Notes: generated by a model not told the origin, from the sequence alone. Positions 11,197-22,114 are shown, counted from the first letter of the stretch. The stretch is DNA of 64,000 bases from Bedellia somnulentella (GCA_963576735.1 OY755181.1:744001-808000), one strand, 5' to 3'. Numbers and translations are program-made.

Positions 11197-11330
11197 TGTA
11201 GAAGTACAGTTATGTCATGTTTCAGGCGTCACACGATACTTAGATAAATTAATGGTAAAGGAAGTAAAACCAAATCGATTGTAACAGTTCAATGTTTAAT
11301 CCACGAAAACGATATTATCCAAGACTCAAA

Positions 11331-11460
11331 GGTTCACGCCGAATATCCCCAAAGGTGTTGGCAGAAGCACTAATACTTCTGAACATCACGTGGCATTTTC
11401 ACTCGGTGTTCAGAGTACCCACATTTTGTTGGGACAGTGTACTCTGATACGGAGCAACAT
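11331..11460 (-). repeat. SINE A, 3' part
   Basis: Reads GGTTCACGCCGAATATCCCC...CAGAGTACCCACATTTTG on the plus strand, i.e. the 3' half of family A. 5' truncated. Confidence 0.75.
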
Positions 11461-11559
11461 TTATGTTATGAGCATATTTTTTTTTCTTAGTCTTGGGTGT
11501 TATTCATATGTGTACTAGGGGCAAGCCAAAAGAAACTAGATACTCAAAAATTATAAAAT

Positions 11560-12567
11560 TTATTCTTTATTACAAGTATCGATCTTTTCAAAGTATTCAC
11601 CCTGAGCACGTATACACTTTTCCATGTGTCTGAACCAATTGGAAAATACCTGTGGCCACTCTTCTTTAGATACCTCAGAAATCTTCAATTTATAGGCAAC
11701 CCGCGCATCTTCTTTGCTTTCAAACCTCTTCCCCTTTAGTTTTTATTTTTATTTTTGGAAACAAGTGAAAATCACAAGGCGTTACGTCAGGGAAATATGG
11801 CGGGTGAGGGTGAATTGACACATTTTTCGAGTTGAAAAAGTCTAGTGTTCTGGCAGACGTGTGCGGCGCCGCATTGTCGTGGTGCCAGAGAAGGTGCTGG
11901 ATTCCTGACTTCGGTAGCTTGTCACACCAAGCTGATATTACTGTTGGAGCACAAACTGTCACATACCATTTCACCGTTCTTTCATTCTCTATCACAACAG
12001 TAGCAACATGACCCGTTTTGCAAAAAAACGAGGCGACCATTTGTTTCTGTGTGCTTCGTGCACGGCGACATTTCGTTGGAGTTGGCTCGTCTTCAAAGCA
12101 CCATTGTTGACTGTAGCTTTGATTCGAGATCATAGTTATATAGCCATGTTTTGTCGCCAGTCAGTATATCATATATATTTTTTTTCTCGCCTACGTTGAA
12201 TTTATCTTTCATGAACAGGTACCAATCCACCTGACGGTTTTTCTGCAAATCGGTAAGTTGGTACGGCACCCATCTCGAACAACGTTTACGGCGAGAAAGG
12301 TGGTCGTGAATTATGGTTTGCATTGCTGCTGATCCAATTCCTAGTTCTCGCTCTAGCTCTTCATATGTGATTCGTCGGTTTTCGCGAATAAGTTTTTCGA
12401 CTGCACGAACGTTTTCTTGCGTGACCACGGTTGGCGGCCATCCCCGTCCTCTTGGAAGTAGACTCACTAAAAGTAGAAGCCAAAAGTTCAAAACATTTTT
12501 GAGGTTTTAAACCTTTTTTAAAGTCATAATAAATCAAAGCGCGAAAATCACGTCGACTGAGCTCCAT
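11560..12567 (-). pseudogene. mariner-family transposase, frameshifted and internally deleted
   Basis: The reverse strand starts MELSRRDFRALIYYDFKKGL, a typical mariner N-terminus. It continues with the helix-turn-helix linker GRGWPPTVVTQENV, the first catalytic Asp in LTGDKTW (usually GDETW), the second in WHHDNAAPHTS, and YFPDVTPCDFHLFP with the third Asp 34 residues on. This D,D34D spacing is diagnostic of mariner. The C-terminus ends near 11560 with a TAA. Mariner transposase cuts and pastes the element at TA sites. The frame shifts near 12460 and 12130, and roughly 25 residues around 12460 are missing, so no active enzyme is encoded. A candidate 3' terminal repeat begins near 11517 (GGGGCAAGCCAAAAGAAACT). 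The 5' terminus is missing: LINE RT sequence begins only ~25 bp upstream of the ATG. Confidence 0.85.
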
Positions 12568-12575
12568 TGTTGCAA

Positions 12576-13071
12576 GTGAATTTCTAACTTAGACGCAATG
12601 TTCACCATTTCCTGCAACTCATTTACCGTTGATGCAAGTAACACTTGATCGTCAGCGTATAAGAGGCATTTAATGATGAACCCTCTCATTTTCGGTCCAT
12701 AATTACTTTCGCGCAGATCTTTCAAACAGTCGTCCATGAACAAATTGAAAAGCCACGGGGAAGCCACACAACCCTGTCGAACACCCCTAGAGATCTTAAA
12801 TCATTCCGTGTCTTTTCCGTATATTCTTACACATGCATTGGCATCCTCATAGTGACTTTAATGCACGTATAACTTGGCTACCCAAACCGAACTTAGACAA
12901 CGCCTTCCACAAATACTTCCTTACTTCCCCATCATACGCCTTCTCCAAATCAATGAAAGTGCAATACACTTTTTGGTTTTTTGGGAATAAAATTTCTGTG
13001 ATGCACCTTAAGGAGAAGACTTGATTCATACATCCTATTATATATCGTTGAGTCAGAATCCTATTATACAA
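12576..13071 (-). pseudogene. Non-LTR retrotransposon reverse transcriptase fragment (probably LINE C)
   Basis: The reverse strand encodes QVFSLRCITEILFPKNQKVY, then FIDLEKAYD (RT motif with a catalytic Asp), GVRQGCVASPWLFNLFMDD and LLYADDQVLLAS (YADD active site). This is the palm of a non-LTR reverse transcriptase that copies element RNA at a nicked target. A TGA at about 12799 replaces the Trp expected before F in this family. The fragment stops abruptly at ~12576, where the mariner pseudogene starts, so the mariner probably landed in or next to it. The C-terminal domain of the same sort of LINE is represented by the C fragments elsewhere. The link is inferred from family knowledge, not from a contiguous copy here. 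Confidence 0.8.
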
Positions 13072-13384
13072 GTTTTACTTAGTTTGGGGCTACCCTAAGC
13101 AGTCAAATTTTCATTATTTTTTAAACGCATATTTTATAAAAAAATACACAAAATATATTACACTTGTGACAAAATATATTAGGCACGAGGATTAGTTAAT
13201 ACAAAAAAAGTAAGGATTTACCTCATACAAAATCTTATTAACGTTAGTCACACGTTCCATGTGTTGAGTCCAATATTATCATCAATTTAGATAATCTAAC
13301 CTTTTACCGTATACGTACATCCTCGGAGAAGAGGCAGAGGTTCTAAAAGTCAGAACATTTTATAAATTGTGTTTTATTTTGTTT

Positions 13385-13475
13385 AGAAGAAAGCCTTTTA
13401 CCGCATTGAACGCAGACATTGTTACGGCTATGTGTTTTCTTAAGATGTTCCCTTTTCACCAACATTATATCTTAG
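13385..13475 (-). pseudogene. Possible C2H2 zinc-finger remnant
   Basis: The reverse strand reads REHLKKTHSRNNVCVQCGKR, with HxxxxH followed by a linker and a CxxCGK start as in tandem C2H2 fingers. It is too short and isolated for a gene call. A chance match cannot be excluded. Confidence 0.25.
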
Positions 13476-13479
13476 AAGA

Positions 13480-13780
13480 AGAGTTAAAGATCTTGCAATC
13501 TACGAGCGCTTGTCGCCCTTAGTTGTGCGAGTGACCAATCTGTGCACGCGTCAATAATGTAGGCATGAGAGGTGACCGGGCTTACGGTTGGCAAATATAA
13601 AAGAATTAATTCAAGTTATAGATTTCACTCATTTTTCTATTTTATAATTAATTTATTAGGAGTGTTAAAAAATCAAAATCGTTATCGTAACTTCTAGTTT
13701 TAATTATTAATTTTAAATATATACCTGTTAACTTAAAACTAACATAAAAAAAACCTGTAACTATACGTGAAAAGAAAAAA
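13480..13780. other. Intronic sequence, no gene seen
   Basis: AT-rich, no recognised repeat. Confidence 0.4.
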
Positions 13781-13782
13781 TA

Positions 13783-14120
13783 CGATTCCCGCCTGTGTCG
13801 AAATTTTTCTTTCCTTTATTTATTCTTTATTTATTAGTTATAATCCCCACATGAGGTTTTCATGAACAAAAAGATTTAAATTATGTGATAGTTAGGCGTT
13901 TTCAACAAGTTAGACAAGTGGCCTTCCGAATTAGTTAAAATTCGGAGGTAGGAAACGCAAACACTACTTAAACGTGTAAAAAGAAATAAAGGATAGAAGA
14001 ATTTCGCGCTGGCAGCCATTGACACGGTGGCTCAATTGGCAGAGCGTCGGGGCGTATACCCGAGGTCGCGGGTTCGATTGCCGCCTGTGTCGAAATTTTT
14101 CTTTCCTTTATTTATTCTTT
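13783..14120 (+). repeat. Array T, one full ~292-bp unit plus overhang
   Basis: The sequence CGCCTGTGTCGAAATTTTTC occurs at about 13790 and again at 14083, 292 bp apart. The interval holds the same body as the minus-strand array at 22.5-23.25 kb (AAACCTCATG/CATGAGGTTTTCATGAACAA, CGCAAACACTACTTAAACGT). A tRNA-like cloverleaf closes the unit. Confidence 0.85.
14021..14091 (+). repeat. tRNA-like cloverleaf in array T (anticodon position GTA)
   Basis: The 71 nt fold completely: acceptor GACACGG/CTGTGTC (7 bp, one G-T), D stem GCTC/GAGC, anticodon stem TCGGG/CCCGA, and T stem GCGGG pairing with GCCGC with one mismatch. Loop GCGTATA puts GTA (Tyr) at the anticodon, but position 33 is C rather than the invariant T. 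A B-box GGGTTCGATT and a following T run (AAATTTTTC) could support Pol III transcription and termination. Because it recurs inside a repeat unit and lacks T33, it is called tRNA-derived repeat and not a working tRNA gene. Confidence 0.7.
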
Positions 14121-14221
14121 ACTAGCTTTTTGCCCGCGACTTCGTCCGCGTGGTCTTCATTTTTTGTATCCGGTTTACATTCAAAGTACCGAAACACTAT
14201 CTCAACTTCTGTTTTTTATAT

Positions 14222-14440
14222 TTAAATTCCCGCGGGCGTTGTAAAGGATATAAAGGACATTGAGGCTTTTCAAGTGATTGTTGGGCGATGCAGTTGGTGA
14301 CCCATCACTAATTACCTTTATTTAACTACCTTTTCCCTAGTCTATTTCCAAAACTGGATGAAGAATTACTTTCTCTGAAGCAGTTGCTACCCTTTTATGG
14401 AATTTATGGACGTTAATACATACTCATGAATAATTGATAG
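14222..14440 (+). repeat. Repeat B, old subfamily
   Basis: Starts AAATTCCCGCGGGCGTTGTA and keeps GGGCGATGCAGTTGGTGACC, then TTATGGACGTTAATACATAC. The same subfamily start recurs at 29997 and, inverted, at 33285-33485. Confidence 0.65.
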
Positions 14441-15094
14441 GTGAATTTCATAAATTCGATCGCACCAAGTTTTATGTTTCTGATACATAAATATCTATAT
14501 TAACTTTCATTTGCTCTATCAACCTCTTAGGGGTTGAGTTCCAAAAAAACCCTTTTTAATTTTTCATAAGAATCATGAATTAAACCATTTTGTACTAAGT
14601 TTCTATGTTCAAAATGAGAATATCTTAGTGGGTACAAATACAAATTCGAATAGTAGTTTGGCAATCCGGTGCAGCCGCCACTGACCGCTGGTGATAGCGG
14701 GAGAGCTTGCAGCGATTGCTCGGGAAGATGGGGATGGCTAGTGGTGGATCTCCATATAAAATAATCGCGGAAGTGAAGGGATAGTGCTTGCTATTATAAT
14801 ATATAGATTGCTATTCAAAGATAACAAAACAAAAAAAATTTTTTACAAAAAGCTTGAATCACCTGAGATACGAATCCGGAACGATTGATTCATAATAGTT
14901 CTAGTTAAATATGCATCGGTAGCAAATTTACTTACTGCCTATACCTTCGCCCGCGTGGAATTCGGTTATATTGCGGTATAAAGTATAAAACTTCTCATTT
15001 CCACAGAAAATTCTAAGAGAGGTGATGAAAATTCTAAGAAGAGCGATGTATCGCTGGATATGCTCAGTTGTTAAACCAAAACTGAATGGTGCAC

Positions 15095-15612
15095 TATATT
15101 AAATGTTTTCCCTTGTGGAGCTAAAACATGCAGATTATGGACACTGAAAAACAATGCTTTTCTAAGTGTACTCCAGCAACCCTTAGAGTTTGGCCTTGTG
15201 CTCTATTAATGGTCATTGCATATGAAACCCTTATAGGAAATTTAAGTCTTTTAAATTAAAATGGGAGGTCTTTTGGAATAATCGAAATCCGAGGTATGAG
15301 TACACTTTCACCCTTGGCTGCGCCAGTTAAAATAGTGGCTGTAATAATGTTCCGCCCAAGCTGAGTGACACGCAGCCTGGTACCATTACACAGTCTAGGG
15401 GCATCGAGATTGCGCATGAGCATCACCGGAACACCTACTTTTAGTTTTATTTTATTAGAAGGCACCCCAGATAGATCCAAAGAATTTAAGAACTCCACAG
15501 GACATGACGTACTATGTTCTGTTTCTATCACTGTGTCTACAGATAAATATTCAGTATTTTTTCCCATAACTTCATCATTCAAAATATTTTCATTTAATTT
15601 GCGCAGCACCAA
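15095..15612 (-). pseudogene. Helitron Pif1-like helicase, C-terminal fragment
   Basis: The reverse strand encodes LKVGVPVMLMRNLDAPRLCN, GTRLRVTQLGRN, IPRISIIPKDLPF and, after 15256, LKFPIRVSYAMTINRAQGQT. These are the last conserved blocks of the Pif1-type helicase fused to the Rep domain in Helitrons, where the AxTINKxQGQT block is the Q-G motif before motif VI. It unwinds DNA during rolling-circle transposition. The upstream ATPase motifs and Rep domain are absent, and the frame is lost by stops near 15110. It lies inside the putative Helitron-like element on the opposite strand to its named ends. Confidence 0.8.
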
Positions 15613-16140
15613 AAAATTAAACGGTCACCAAAAAACCAATGGTGCTAATATTGCGCGTTCGCACAGCACCTAGAAAAAAGCACTAAACTAACTGTTATAT
15701 TACTACTGCCTAAAACCTAAAATCTATAACAAACACAGTTCAATCTAAAATATTAGGAACCAAAAAATATACCAAACTAAACTATAAAAATCTATACGAC
15801 GAACAAAGATCAACAAAGTGCACTAATCTAACCTACCTAACTATTATTCAGCCCACTGCGATAATTCTAAAATCTATAAAATGCATATTACAATATAAAT
15901 AAACATTATACAATGGCAGATACCTATAAAACACTCACAATACCAGTAATTAAGTACATTAAGTAAAGTAAGTGACTCAAAAAGTGCAAGTAACGATGAT
16001 CTATTACATCTATTACATTGACATATAACATAATATGTCGAATCTTCATACTTTCCAATCATTTGTATCAAAGATATTTTTATTTAGTAACACTTTAATA
16101 GTTGTTGTATCAGATTCTGGCTTTATATACTCTAATAAAG
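15613..16140. other. A-rich non-coding stretch
   Basis: Contains recurrent short CTAAA/CTATAAA words but no gene or known repeat; part of the presumed Helitron-like element. Confidence 0.4.
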
Positions 16141-16669
16141 AAGAGATCATACCGCGATGTAGAAAGTTCAGACAGCGCCATCTATTGGTTAATATGCAAA
16201 CAACGCCGCACGTTTTTATAAGGATTCAGCTGAAAGGTTGAAGATTGCGCTGCTAAAATCCACAAAGTGAGGATGTCGGAAAGTTTCCGGCCGCTGGTTA
16301 AAGCGTAAGATATCAACCCACTTCTTATGTATCTTAAAAATACATCGTTACCACGTTTTGAAAAATACCCAGCGCCATCTCTTGCATTCCTCGAGAACTA
16401 AATATTACCTTGTTACGACACACAGCGCAAGCAAACAATATTTTTGTTATCCCTCGGGAATATCATTTTTCCGGGATAAAAGTGCTCTATAATTTAATCT
16501 GGACTTCTAACTATATGTCTGCAAAATTTCAAAGCAATCGGTTGAGTAGTTGCGGCGTGAAAGCGCCACAAATAAACAAACAAACAAACTCACTTTCCCA
16601 TTTATAATATTAGTATGGATATTAGTATGGATTTTATTAGTGTGCATGTGTTCACTATTGTCTTGTGAA

Positions 16670-17160
16670 ACGTCTTTTTTGGTTTTTTTTACCTTGAATG
16701 CTTGGCGGGAACACCATCGCTACTTATGCAGAAGACGTCAGTCCAATTTTGACTTAAAGACTCAAACGTTTACGTCTCGCATAACCCCAAAGAGGATATT
16801 GCATATCAAATTGGTGATGATAATAAATAATTTGAAATTCATTGCTACATTCTATACTTGTGAGTTATTTCATTATCACGGGTTTCTTCTATTGAAAATC
16901 AATATAAATGCTAATAGCAACACAAAATTCCACTTGAAAGCTTGTCACGGAGAAAAGCAATCTACATTTACGTTTGTAAGTTATAAAAAGTGCAATAATC
17001 TTCTTCGATATAAGAACAAACATATAGAAAAAAGAGACGGTTCAAGAATGATTAAGTATTACTCCGTATGCATAAAGGATATATTATGTCGTTTACTTTG
17101 TACTGGAATATCATGATAAATACATGCATACTCTCACGATATACGTAAAGTTAAGATACA
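16670..17160 (+). repeat. Dispersed repeat D
   Basis: Shares long words with 45320-45560 (TTGAAAATCAATATAAATGC, AAAGCTT.TCACG, TACATTTAC.TTGTAAGTTA). The 188-residue open frame across it (16550-17116) is not conserved in the second copy and resembles no protein. Confidence 0.6.
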
Positions 17161-17394
17161 ACTAAAAGTGAATAATACGAAAAACACAAAGTTGGTTGTC
17201 TTAAAACGTTTACAAGTCAGCCGAGATACAAATAAATGAGTATACAACTAGCACGGTTCAAACGACCAGAGCAGTATGTTTTTCTTCATGTAAGAAACTT
17301 CTCAAGCTTTTTTCTTTTCGGTTTATTTACTTTTGCAAATTATTTTATACATCCACGTATGTTCTCTTTAACTACGGTCTATGCTCCAAACTAG

Positions 17395-17456
17395 TTTCAT
17401 GTATTTACATACCCCTTTTTGGGATTTATGGTCGTAAGTTTATGTATATATGTATC
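17395..17456 (+). repeat. Repeat B, 3' tail scrap
   Basis: TACCCCTTTTTGGGATTTAT followed by GGTCGTAAGTTTATGTATAT, the last ~60 bp of the family. A (TTAT)n run follows at 17466-17486. Confidence 0.6.
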
Positions 17457-17564
17457 ATTAATGTCTTATTTATTTATTTATTTAAGGAACACCAACAACA
17501 GCATACATATTAACACAATCATATGATTATATATAACTAAAGTCTTATTCTAATATTGTATGCC

Positions 17565-18290
17565 AATTAAATCAAATCAAATCAAAATTCATTTATTTCA
17601 GATTTAAGTAAATCCATATTACATCAAAATTACATTACTTAATTAAATTAAAGGCGTACACAACACTTGCACAATCATAAATACAACAAACCTTAAACCT
17701 AGTAATTTAAATTAAAATGTAAAATGAAAAATAAATTTATAAATATCTGAGTGATAACTTTAATTTTGAATTGATGCAGTATTTTTTCCTGGAATGTTTT
17801 TATAGAATCATTAAAAATATCAATATTTGGAATTTTTCTATTAATTTCATTAAATTCCTGACAGATTCTATTAAGAGGTGCGTACAAGCCAGTATTAGTT
17901 CTAGAAAAAGTGGTTTGGAAAAAGTTTTGTATATGTTTTCTGGGGTGATTAAACGGGACTGATAGTTTAATTTTCTCGGTAAGATGATTGCACTTTATTT
18001 TATTTGAGAAAATTTTATGGAGAAATGATAAATCTTGTAAAATGCGACGGTCACGTAATGTATTCATTTTAAAAAAATTAAGTCTATTGTCATAGGTGTT
18101 TCTATGCGATATTCCTATGGAAGTATATGCCAAGTATCTGGTAAATGCTCTTTGGATACTTTCAAGCCGCTGAGAGTGTACAGAGTAGTGAGGGCTCCAT
18201 GCGGTACTGGCGAATTCTAATTGGCTGCGGACCAGCGCATTATATAGCATTAATTTAATGTCTATCTTATCAATCAATATCTTCGTATAG
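17565..18290 (-). pseudogene. Jockey/CR1-like LINE, reverse transcriptase C-terminal part and 3' end
   Basis: An open frame at 17699-18277 encodes LMLYNALVRSQLEFASTAWS, then RLESIQRAFTRYLAY, RDRRILQDLSFLHKI and YAPLNRICQEFNEI. This is the thumb and C-terminal region found in jockey-like LINE polymerases. The encoded enzyme reverse-transcribes element RNA. The frame is open for 192 residues but truncated at its 5' end, as is usual for dead-on-arrival insertions. The 3' UTR runs to a short tandem tail at about 17570-17592, read on the plus strand as AATCAAATCAAATCAAA. The element clade is inferred from the C-terminal style only. Confidence 0.75.
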
Positions 18291-18307
18291 GTTATGTATG
18301 TATTCTA

Positions 18308-18498
18308 CGTTTTGCATACACAGTGTACTCACGTGATAGGAGGCAGGCCTATCGCCGTTTTGTACGAATACACTGTCACATGACTAAGTACAACTCAGCC
18401 ATATGAGTTTCCTCACGATGTGTCTTTACAAAAGACAAATTGGCGTAGGCCCGATCCAGGATTTGAACACTATTTGTTCTACCCATTGAGTTATCACA
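18308..18498 (-). repeat. SINE A, near complete
   Basis: From GTGTACTCACGTGATAGGAG to the tRNA-like head (GGATTTGAACACTATTTGTT, CTACCCATTGAGTTATCAC). Lacks the 3' end and part of the body. Confidence 0.75.
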
Positions 18499-18544
18499 GT
18501 TAAAAAAAAACTAAGAAGAAAATTAGGTAAGCAATTTTTTCCAT

Positions 18545-18935
18545 ATTAAAACATTTTGATTTGCGCACTAACAATCAACGGCAGCTTCTAGTATCCTAAA
18601 TGCCTTTCAGTTGCACAAACAAATCGACCGGAAAGGAATATTCTAAAAAAAGATGTCAGTTAATTTCACGCTCTCAAATGGATGCAATTTCTTTAATACT
18701 ATTCAATACTAGTATTGGCACGATTCGTATTTGTGATGCTACTTTTTGCGCTTTAGAAAAACCTTACTTAATAAGATCAGATTGCTATAGTTATTTCCGA
18801 TTGCTTGAAATATTTTGTATTTTGAACTCTGATCATGTTCCTACTTTCTTAGACTTTCATGATTGCACATTATAATTAAAACAATTATTGACTTTCGGAT
18901 ATTTTAAAACGCGATTATCCGAAATTCAATAGTTA
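18545..18935 (+). repeat. Dispersed repeat D
   Basis: Matches 46075-46350 (ACAAATCGACCGGAAA, GATGCTACTTTTTGCGCTT, CGCTATAGTTATTTC-type words) and ends with TTGACTTTCGGATATTTTAA as at 45226. An internal 91-residue open frame is not conserved between copies. Confidence 0.55.
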
Positions 18936-19845
18936 TTCCTATAGCATGTTCAGGTGGTGCAGGCTGAAAATCAGTGTTGTGAGTAAAAGGTTCACAGAAA
19001 ATGCTGAGTCAGTACCGATTCGCTGTTGTAGTGGCGTAAGAAGTAATGTTATTTTGTAGTTTATACTGCTGCGTTGTACATGAGTATATTTGTATTTGTA
19101 TTGTTTTTTATTTGTGTTTTGTTTTTAAGTAATTATTTGTCTTTTTGTGCCTATAATGGGGAAGAAACATCTTTTGAAAGACATTTATCAATAGATCAAT
19201 GAATGTAGACGAAACTTGAGTGGTTTTCCAGGATCAGGCAAGGCGGCGATATATATTCTCTGTTTATTGCAAGGAAACTAATAGCAAAATTATTATACAT
19301 GTGTGCGTGTGTGTATGTAAATATCTATTAAAGAAGATACATTGTTGAGTGCATCAGTGATAAATTATTGTTTTCGTTTTAAAATGTCTCCTTTTTATAT
19401 AAATAGTAAACTAATCAGGTTTTTTTCACATAGAAACCAAACAGCTAAACCAGCAATCAAGTAAATATTATCCTAATTCGCCTCTAACACTCTCTGAATT
19501 AGTATGAATTTTTCCTTTATACAATTTAAGTAAATGTTATACAGCATAATTTTCTAAATGAGAATTGTAACAAACTTTCCTAATCGCTTTTTAATAGGTT
19601 GACAGCTATTAATTACTTCACGCCAAAGGCTGTTCTAATAATAGCTAAGAAGTTTCAAACTCGTTTCACACTCAATTTACCCCACATTCAACTAATATGT
19701 TAAAAAAAAACATTCTTGTGCGTTGGAGTACGTGCGTATTGTTGATGCATTCACGCCACAAATCCACTAAAAAATAGTGAAGATACTCGGTTAAAATAAT
19801 GCGTTTGTGGCTTAAATGTTTCGTTAAGATTTTTGTGTACATAAC
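18936..19845. other. Intronic sequence, no gene seen
   Basis: AT-rich with a (GTGT) run at 19302-19316. No family was recognised. Confidence 0.4.
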
Positions 19846-20200
19846 TGAACATAAACGTTCACGCCGAATATCCCCGAGGGTGTTGGCAGAGGTACTAATA
19901 CTCCTGAACATAACGTGACTTTGTCACCTGGTGTTCAGAGTACCCACGTTTTGCATGGACAGAGTATTCACGTGATAGGGGGCAGGCCTATCGCCGTTTT
20001 GTACGAATGCACTGTTATATGGCTAAGTACAAATTAGCCATGTGGGTTTCCTCACGATGTTTTCCCTCACCGTTAACAACCATGATAAATTAACCACACA
20101 TATGTCTTTAGAAAAGAAAAATTGGTGTAGGTCCGACCCGGGATTTGAACACTAGTCGTTTGCAGGATAACCGTTGTTCTACCCATTGAGTTATCATGGC
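19846..20200 (-). repeat. SINE A, full length
   Basis: The plus strand runs AACATAAACGTTCACGCCGA ... CCTCACGATGTTTTCCCTCA ... GGGATTTGAACACTAGTCGT ... CATTGAGTTATCATGGC. It holds the complete 3' end, body and tRNA-like head with A- and B-box words, so this is the best reference copy of the family here. Confidence 0.85.
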
Positions 20201-21330
20201 TTAATAAGATTTTTATGACTTACTGAAAAATCTATTTTCAAAGTCAACATTCAAAAGTATGTAACGTAGTGTTTTTCAAGCATGTTTATTTGATATAGCT
20301 GGGGATACAAGGCATTGTTGTAATTGACACGAAATGTAATGTCAATATTGCCGATAGCATAAGTATGACTTTTGTGACAGCAACACAAATACTTTTGGAG
20401 ATAGGAATAAAATTCTGTAATTGAATTCAGTATCATAAGTGACTTTGTATCAAATCTAGATAAACATTTATGTATACTCACGTTGAAGTAAATATTTCAG
20501 TAACAGATTGTTATTCTGAATTCAATATAAAAAGTTAAAATTTAACTGAAAACTATTTTAAAGTTTATCATAAATCCACTAATACACTCCCAAAACTTTC
20601 ATCGCATTTTTTTTAGATATCGATTCAAAAGTAAAATTAAATTTTTAAAACCAAACTTTTAAAAGGTATAATTTTTACGTTATTTAAAAGTACTCGAATG
20701 TACATAGACTAAACTTTCTAAGACGGAGGCAAGCTGACTGTTCTTCATAATAAGTTTGTGACGTTGTCAACCTTGTCTACCATACACGTTATGTAAACTA
20801 CTCTAAAAAGGTTAAGTTTTAGTTTTAAAAAGTCAGCGAGTTAAACTGTAATTTACTTTTACTTGAAGGTTCCACGAGATGCACTATAAAATCATATGAC
20901 ATGTATAAAATTTAAGGCGGCTAAAATCATTAACAGCTTTTTACTATAAATTTTAACAAATGACCGTACATAATAGCTTTATTCATGCTAAAAATCAAAA
21001 CCGTACGACTTTATCTTCAAGTGGCGCGCTATGAGGGTAACTTGAAAGATATTCTGTCTATCGTGTACCTGGCCGTAAATGTTATTGTGTATCTATATGT
21101 AACAAAACTTATTATTTTCGTTACTTTAAAGAGTTAAATAGATCACCTTTGCATTATTTTCTTAAACTTTCCCATTAAAGTGGTAAAGACAAATGTTAAA
21201 AAGTGTGATTATTTGTCAATTAAATGTCAAAAGCTCGAATGATTTGCGATACCCCTTGTTTGGCGATCTAAGTGATCATGTGTTGGCAACTTTCTGTGAT
21301 ATTATAAAATATTACTTTTAGTTAAAGAAT
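20201..21330. other. Intronic sequence, no gene seen
   Basis: AT-rich, low complexity in places, no repeat family or exon recognised despite a search for the missing TM4 exon of the receptor. Confidence 0.4.
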
Positions 21331-21599
21331 GACTAACTGGAAGTGATAATGGACAAGATCATGCAGTGAAACATTTGTGTAAAATGATGGCCTTCGATGT
21401 TGAAAAAATTTGGAACAAGGCTTCAATTCCTATTATAATCCATCCACAAATAGTTGCTAGATTTATTCCCTATTACAATAAATACAAGAATGTAAATAAA
21501 TTACGAAATGAAAGAAAAAGCATACCTATGTTTTATAAAAATCTGAATCTAATTAATTATTTGACATCACGGGAGAAATACTATTTTACTATAAAATAA
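21330..21599 (+). pseudogene. Possible transposon-derived coding remnant
   Basis: The frame encodes FDVEKIWNKASIPIIIHPQI, then ARFIPYYNKYKNVNKLRNER. It resembles a short helical domain (x-I-W-x-K-A-x-I-P-...-Y-x-K-Y) that recurs in insect transposon-linked proteins. The family cannot be named. The frame opens after a stop at about 21362 and closes at 21597. Confidence 0.3.
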
Positions 21600-21701
21600 A
21601 TGTTCTGTAAAGTTAAAGTATGATGTCTGTCTGTAAAATTGGGTAACGATTGATCAATTTAAGCTGATATTTTATATAATTTATATGAAAATAGTATTTA
21701 C

Positions 21702-21915
21702 CTATCTGCAGTAATGGCAACCAAGGTGAAGACCCCGGCCGCCACGGTGAGGTTGGCGGTGAAGTTGCTGGCAGTACATGTGGTGGAACCGAACGGCCAG
21801 TCAGCTGTGACCAGGAACACGAAGTTCGGAGCCCCGTTCAGCATCGCCATCAACAGGTCGGCGACCGCCAGGTTCACCAGGAAACAGTTGGTCACTGTTC
21901 GCATTCTACGGTGAG
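21702..21915 (-). CDS. Tachykinin/natalisin-type GPCR, TM2-TM3 exon
   Basis: A 214-nt exon (2 + 210 + 2) lies between TTTTGTCACAG and GTAAATAC on the reverse strand. It encodes HRRMRTVTNCFLVNLAVADL (first intracellular loop and TM2 with the LAxAD sodium-site motif). Next come NGAPNFVFLVTADWPFGSTT, then the TM3 Cys (disulfide partner of the loop-2 Cys) and GVFTLVAITADR. The split codon at the end opens with AG, so the exon stops inside the D-R-Y motif of TM3. The Thr-Ala before Asp-Arg is less usual than Ser-(I/F) in the family. The exon joins in phase to the TM1 exon, giving V-L-A-H-R. A SINE A copy ends ~40 bp upstream of the acceptor. Confidence 0.9.
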
Positions 21916-21957
21916 CTGTGACAAAATAATTTACTAAGAGATTTACCCGAGTAAAAG

Positions 21958-22081
21958 CAAAACGTGGGTACTCTGAACACCAGGTGACAAAGTCACGTGA
22001 TGTTCAGAAGTATTAGTACCTCTGCCAACCCCTTCGGGGATATTCGGCGTGAACGTTTATGTTATATGTTATTATGTTATG
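21958..22081 (+). repeat. SINE A, 3' part
   Basis: AAAACGTGGGTACTCTGAAC to GGCGTGAACGTTTATGTTAT plus a degraded (TTATG) tail; 5' truncated. Confidence 0.8.
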
Positions 22082-22114
22082 TATTTACCCGAGATGTTTT
22101 TGAAACTCGAAAGG

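Larger units (their letters stand above)
14122..16620 (+). mobile_element. Helitron-like composite element (inferred limits)
   Basis: The left end TTTTTGCCCGCGACTTCGTC and the right end TCCCATTTATAATATTAGTA are the kinds of termini repeatedly seen on lepidopteran Helitron-like elements. A Pif1-type helicase fragment lies between them. A diverged B copy (14222-14440) sits inside. The segment 16140-16560, with GCGCCATCT-type words and AAATTTCAAAGCAATCGGTT, is typical of the non-coding end. Limits and unity of the element are inferred. Confidence 0.45.

Noticed and set aside
14021..14091. A genuine tRNA-Tyr gene
   Set aside because: The cloverleaf folds, but position 33 is C, a T-stem pair is broken, the expected tRNA-Tyr intron is absent and the sequence is part of a repeated unit, so it is kept as tRNA-like repeat.
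14640..14760. Candidate for the missing TM4 receptor exon because of its higher GC content
   Set aside because: No reverse-strand frame reads as TM4 and no in-phase splice borders are present; it fits better as Helitron-like filler.
16550..17116. 188-codon plus-strand open frame, among the longest in the first half of the window
   Set aside because: It spans a Helitron-like end and repeat D; the second copy of that D module (45316-45560) has no such frame, and the residues show no domain.
17466..17592. CRISPR-like short repeats (TTAT and AATCA runs)
   Set aside because: Simple-sequence tails of retroelements; no spacers and a eukaryotic context.
21714..21914. 66-codon plus-strand frame
   Set aside because: Antisense shadow of the receptor TM2-TM3 exon.
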